DNA of 64,000 bases from Cercis canadensis (lineage: Eukaryota > Streptophyta > Magnoliopsida > Fabales > Fabaceae): contig QAOA01004497.1 of NCBI GenBank assembly GCA_003255065.1, positions 627,451 to 691,450 on the forward strand. The letters are read 5' to 3'. The notes below the pieces were generated by a model. That model saw only the letters and a program-made list of their open reading frames with translations. It did not search any database and was not told where the DNA came from. Every line of letters begins with the position of its first letter. Positions within the stretch are counted from its first letter, which is position 1. Shown piece by piece: positions 58,875 to 64,000 of this stretch. A program made the position numbers and the translations under genes.

Positions 58875-59804
58875 CTGATAAGATCTGACTATGTTTTAGC
58901 ACCTTAAAACCTAAACGTTAATAAAGACTTCAAACTTTAAGAAAGGTAGAAACAAGTGCTTAGAGACACCTATATACCTTCGATCTATGCCTTTTCTGCT
59001 TTGGTTTTGAGCTAAAGCAGCAAAATTTGCAGATGGGTCACCGATCTAAGCCAACCCTTTTAAGCTTCTGCAGTATTTATAGCTTTCCCTGTGCTTAAAA
59101 TAGCAGACATTATATCTCATTAGAAACCCACAAAGGCTTAGAAATTATGGTAATTCTTTAATAAAATTACCACTATTTCTCAATTGACATAATTGTTTTA
59201 AAAAAAATGGTACAAATAAAAAGTCCTGATTAATTACTTTGAACAATGTTGGGCTGGATGTGTGACAGGTGTAAAGCTCTCAGAGCAAAACCCAGTTGAT
59301 TACAAATTTTGCAGTGACGCCACAGCTCACAGATCTGTATACCTGTGCGTTTCATTAATTGATGAAACCAAAAACAAAAATATCAGAACTTGAAAATTTT
59401 CAGGTCTTGGAAAGAACATTGCATAGTTCATTCAGATCAGCTCCTCATTTTGTCAATAAAAAAAGAAAAAACCCATCAAAATTAAAATTCATATGGAGTT
59501 TAATAGGAAGCAAAATCCAAAAGGGCATGAAAAAGAGATCCAAATGGTTTCATGTGTAGGAGACAAAAATGACCTTCTTTGCTGCTAGATTTCAGGAATT
59601 ATGCTTCTTTTATGCTCTGGGATTTCCCAAATGGTCTTCCTTGCAAACCAAGTGTACCTTAAAATGCACAAGAGAAGAAAAAGTTCAGTTTTTTCTCTCT
59701 AACTCTCAACCTTTAACTCTCACACAAGACCTCAAATTCACTTTCAAAGTAGAAAAAAGAAAACCAGTCTTTTGAGCTGAATTTGAAGCTTGATTGACAC
59801 TTAC

Positions 59805-60115
59805 AGAAGCCCTTCTCTCTGTTTACATGAAAATATGCTTATTGTGGAAGAAAGAAAGGAGGGAAAAAAAAAGGAAGAGAGGAACAAGAATGTTCTAGGG
59901 TTGGTTGTTTGGTGGGTGAGAAAGGGAAGGAGAGTGAAGAGAAAATCTGGGTATATGGGAATTGTGTGGTTTTTAGAGAGAAAAAGTGAAGCTCAAAGTA
60001 CCCTAAGCAGAGCAAAAATGGAGGAAGAAGAAGAAGGAGAAGATTGGTTCTTCCCCATTCGAACAATCAACGGGCTTATCGGGAAAAGACAGACAGTGCG
60101 CCGTTCCAGCTTTAT
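59805..60115 (-). other. Possible first (non-coding) exon of the TCP2-like gene
   Basis: The minus strand is pyrimidine-rich and less AT-biased than its surroundings, ending in a strong donor GGCTTCT|GTAAGTGTC at 59805/59804. If used, it would be spliced towards the exon around 58875-59080. CIN-TCP genes often have long spliced leaders; this is an inference. Confidence 0.35.
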
Positions 60116-62448
60116 GTAGTATCCACTCTTAGACATTTGGCCCTGGTTTTCCTCAAATTTACTGAATTACCTTACTTCATTATTGTTTATTGTCTGTACA
60201 TTATAAAAATATCTGAATATAAAAATGAGATTAATTTAATTAATTGATTTGTCTTTTTGGTAAAAAAATTTACATGATTTGTTGTTATTCAAGCAACTTT
60301 ATTTTATTTGTATTTATTTTCCCACACTAATTCTTTTATTCCTTTTTCCTATTTTAAGATATTATATGCTCTTTCTTGGCAATACAATCTGGCTTCTTTT
60401 ATAGTGGCTCAGTTTATGGTTGGCTATTTTTTTAGTGATTTTAGAAACTTTTCATATCATTGGTTTTTTTTTTTTTTCAAACTAGATAAGCTAGGATTAA
60501 TTATAACAAACCTAGTAATACAAAAAGGGAATCAAATAAAAGAATGATTTTTATGAAATACTAGTAAAAAAAATTGAGTTTAAATTTGGTTAACTATCAT
60601 AAAAAAAAAAAAAAAAAGTATTGCATCATCAAAGTAACTACAATTTTACTAAAAGTAAATAATTTTAACAATTTTTTAATACATAACACTATAAAATTTA
60701 AGAATTATGTGAAACTCTTTTATAATATATCAAAATTAAATCCAAAAACCTTTTCATTTATTGTTTCACAAACCTTCCACTTTTCTTCAATTCAATCTAT
60801 TCCACTTTCAGAAACCACTTTTTCACATTGTTATGTGCTACCATGCATGATATATGAATAAATTAAAGAAAAAAAATAGAGAGTTATGTGCATGAAATAC
60901 TTCAAATTAAATTGTAAAACTTAACCCTATTGATAAAAAATGGTTTACTATAAGCAACATATCAAGCTAATCCTATACTTTCCAAAAGAATAAATTTATT
61001 ATTTTTCTTTTGCTAAATGAAGAAGATCATTGTTTTATTTAAAATAGTCATACCATAAATATTCACATCACCTATTGTATTTTAATCACTTCCAATTTCT
61101 TAATACCACCATTAAGCTATTAACAGTTACTTTTGTCTCTTGCTTTCCCTTTTAAAATTCTATCTAATTCATATGCATAATATTTTAATGGAGGTTTCTT
61201 AGATATTTTGTAATATGTCATGTTACATAAGAATAGTCAATGTGTAAATGACATGTGTACAAGTTAATTATTTTTAAATTTGTTTGAGATAATAAGATAA
61301 ATTATATTTATATATAATAAAATATAAAAATTACTTATACTTGTTATATCAGTGTAGTATGACATGCTCACGTAGTATCATAAAATCCCCGTATTTCAAT
61401 ATGATTTCAACTTTTGGGCATTTAGGTTGTAAATTTTCATTAGCATAAATGGTCCCCCAAACTTTCAATCCATCCCTCATTAAGTACATAGATATCATTT
61501 GACCTAAACTTTTCTCTACAAACAAATTAAGAAGTTTGTCCTTGCCACTTTCCAGTCATTCTATATAAGAAAGTTTTAGTAAGATGACATTTTTACCCCT
61601 CACAAGCCACAAAGAAAAATCACTATTAGTTGAAGCTATTTGTTCAACAAAAGGACAAATTTGGCATCACAAAACCATCAAAATTGTCTTATCTTAACTA
61701 CCATCTAAATTAATTAGTATATAATTATCTAACCACATTGTCCTTTTAGCTGTTGTAGTACATGATGTGCCTCTAGCAAGCAGCCAATTAAAGTGTTATG
61801 AAATAAACTCAGGTGGGTTAGATTTTACTTGTTTCTTTACTCCCACATTAATTAGTGGATTCTATTCACAATAATTTGAAGGTACAATCTAAACAATAAG
61901 AAATGCTGAAGACTCAAGTTTGGTTTACTTCCCATATATGTACTTTTAACTCTTGGTTTTCACATGATTGTGTGCAGTGTTTTTGGATTATATGTGTAGA
62001 TAATTAATCTCATCAATTCTTTCAAGCAATACAAGGTAGATGCATTCATTTGCTCATTAATTAAGAGCTTGGTGTCCTGCAAGAAATTTAAAGGGAAGGG
62101 ACCCTACTAGCCTTGGACCAACAACAGTTATTAAAACTGAACAGTAAAGTAATTAGACATTACTTAATGTTATATAGGCTTAGTGTCATAAATTTGAAAT
62201 AATGCTATATGCCTCAGTAATTTTCTTTTTGTGTACAATTGGTAGGAAGATTTGAATAAGGAACTCTTGTAATTACCTAAAACCCTCATCACTAGCCCAC
62301 ACTTAGTAGCTTACATGTGCCTCGCTCGTAGAATTGTTCATACAATTGATGATAAATTGTAGTTATGCAATTATTAATCATCAAGTATATGTTTATAAAC
62401 ATATACACTAATGAAACTAGTGTAAGTGCTACACAAGCACACACAACA
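60116..62448. other. Intergenic stretch, no gene recognised
   Basis: It includes the presumed TCP2-like promoter on its left side (minus orientation) and AT-rich DNA with poly-A/T runs at 60467-60477 and 60601-60617. No other feature is supported. Confidence 0.4.
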
Positions 62449-62575
62449 AAAATAGTTCAGGAATCTCCTATAAAGGTTGAGGTCTCAGGTTCGAATCCCC
62501 TCTCTTTCATATCCCCTGTTAGAAACTCTAACTTTATTACCTTATAATAAAACAAAACAAAAAATAGTGTAAGTG
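62449..62575 (+). mobile_element. Possible tRNA-derived SINE scrap
   Basis: A perfect Pol III B-box word GGTTCGAATCC is present at about 62488-62498. An A-box-like TAGTTCAGGAATC lies about 37 bp before it, and an A-rich stretch (AAAACAAAACAAAAAA) follows 50 bp later. The spacing fits a tRNA-related SINE head. It does not fold as a full tRNA, so a tRNA gene is not called. Confidence 0.35.
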
Positions 62576-63318
62576 CTATGAAAAAAAATAGTGTAAATGC
62601 TATGAGAGATGCTAGGTACTTGATCATAGAGGTTAGTTTAAATTCCATAATGAGATGGGTGGTGTGGAACTATGCAATAAATAGACTACGTCTTTTGTGT
62701 AGTATCTAATGGACAAACAAAAATTTGCAATCAACCATTCCCCTCTTACTTTGATTGTAAAATAAAACAAAATGGATTAATGATTATCACTTCAAATCCT
62801 AATTTGAGTTTTTAATGGATTTATTAAATTAATGATGAAAAAAATCATAAATTAGTTGTACTTCCATGATTAATTATTATTTTAATAACCATTAGAAATT
62901 AGCTGATGCAGCATATTATTAAATATTTTTCACTCTGAAATATGACTTGTTACCCATCTCACTAGTCACAACAATATTATAATTAAACTTAATCCCATGA
63001 CTAGCTAGTTGTCTCTTTTGGTAGGCAATTTTTAAGTACCACTATAAGTGTTCACTAAAGTATGTTGCATGTCCTAGTTTTAGAATGTATAGCATCTACT
63101 CACCCTAAACTTACATGGATCAAAAAAGAAAAAACTTAATCCTACTTCACAAAATCACAGCAAGTAAAATTTAAATATCATTTACATATTTTCCTCTTAT
63201 TCCTTCTAAAAATCCTAAGATCATAATGATGGTGAGTTGAGTGAGGATGCATTTAATTGGAGAATAATACCTGCTTTCATAAATAAAAAAAATACGGATG
63301 ACAATTTGACCCATACCC
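62576..63318. other. Intergenic stretch, nothing recognised
   Basis: AT-rich DNA without supported features. Confidence 0.4.
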
Positions 63319-63805
63319 AATGGGACCCCACAATTTTTACTTGGGTCAATATGAGAGCATGCAAATTAGATATGTGGATAGGGATAAAAATTTAAACGGG
63401 TAATTTTAGGGGGCCGAGGTGGGGAATAGGGTTTGTACACTGGGGTGAAGATAGGGAGTGAGAGCCCGCCTGCCTGCCCCATCCTAGCTCTATTACCATC
63501 CCTATCAATAACCATGTTAAATCAACTAATTTTTAGCATGTGAAAATAAAAGTCAATAGAGNAATGGGACCCCACAATTTTTACCTGGGTCGGTATGGGA
63601 GCATGCAAATTAGATATGTGGATAGGAATAAAAATTTAAACGGGTAATTTTAGGGGGCCGAGGTGGGGAATAGGGTTTGTACACTGGGGTGAAGATGGGG
63701 AGTGAGAGCCCGCCTGCCTGCCCCATCCTAGCTCTATTACCATCCCTATCAATAACCATGTTAAATCAACTAATTTTTAGCATGTGAAAATAAAAGTCAA
63801 TAGAG
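63319..63805. repeat. Duplication around the N at 63562
   Basis: 63319-63561 and 63563-63805 are each 243 bp and differ at only a few positions. The sequence holds GGGGGCCGAGGTGGGGAATA and GAGAGCCCGCCTGCCTGCCC, words typical of a dispersed plant repeat. As at the other N characters, this is best read as one real copy. Confidence 0.8.
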
Positions 63806-64000
63806 AGACTACACTAAAAAATTTGAGCAACAAAGGGACCAAATTATTGACACAATTAAAAATTTAGGGACCAAATTAAAACAAATTGTTATAATTTTAT
63901 ATAAAATTAATTTAGCCGAAGATTACTTTATTCAGTTTCATAAAAGTTAAGAATTGTGATCAATAATATTAAATTAATTACAGAAAGGGAAATGTAAAAA

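Noticed and set aside
62457-62530. tRNA gene candidate because of GGTTCGAATCC
   Set aside because: No acceptor stem or anticodon arm could be folded around it; a SINE-like B box is more likely.
1-64000. CRISPR array, bacterial operons or phage genes
   Set aside because: No spaced short repeats of that type are present; spliced genes, LTR elements and MITEs show a plant nuclear origin.

Overview
The window is nuclear DNA from a dicot plant, probably a woody species; the species cannot be named from the sequence alone. It is AT-rich, has spliced genes with GT/AG introns, and is crowded with plant transposon relics. Three intact host genes are supported: an AUF1-type F-box gene (+, 23185-24363), the six-exon RNA polymerase II subunit gene NRPB7 (+, 43975-46771), and a TCP2-like, miR319-targeted transcription factor gene (-, 56959-58374). 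They look functionally unrelated (auxin-linked ubiquitination, basal transcription, leaf development) and are separated by repeats.

Layout. 0-22 kb is gene-poor: a LINE remnant (about 0.8-1.4 kb), a PPR pseudogene scrap (7.4-7.7 kb), a hAT transposase scrap between direct repeats (13-14.4 kb), several MITEs, a miniature TRIM element (20.7 kb) and simple repeats. 22.4-25.6 kb is the F-box gene. 30.9-42.6 kb is read here as one 11.7-kb Mutator-like (Pack-MULE type) insertion. It has inverted terminal repeats of about 985 bp and a perfect 9-bp target duplication. It carries a fragment of a cationic amino acid transporter (CAT) gene and an EFR3-like ARM-repeat exon, and a decayed Copia retrotransposon is nested inside it. 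A second, 0.75-kb relative with the same termini sits directly beside it. 43.4-47.1 kb is NRPB7. 47.8-49 kb holds a C-terminal scrap of an RPM1-like NLR gene interrupted by a MITE. 49-56 kb has no recognised gene apart from a TRIM/LTR mosaic. 56.9-60.1 kb is the TCP gene with probable 5' UTR introns. The rest is intergenic repeat.

Assembly caution. Every one of the eleven single-N characters is flanked by two near-identical direct copies, 22 bp to about 500 bp long. These look like unmerged, partly allelic contig ends, not biological duplications. They affect the F-box 5' UTR, the CAT fragment, the Copia integrase-RT junction, the EFR3-like exon and the NLR scrap.
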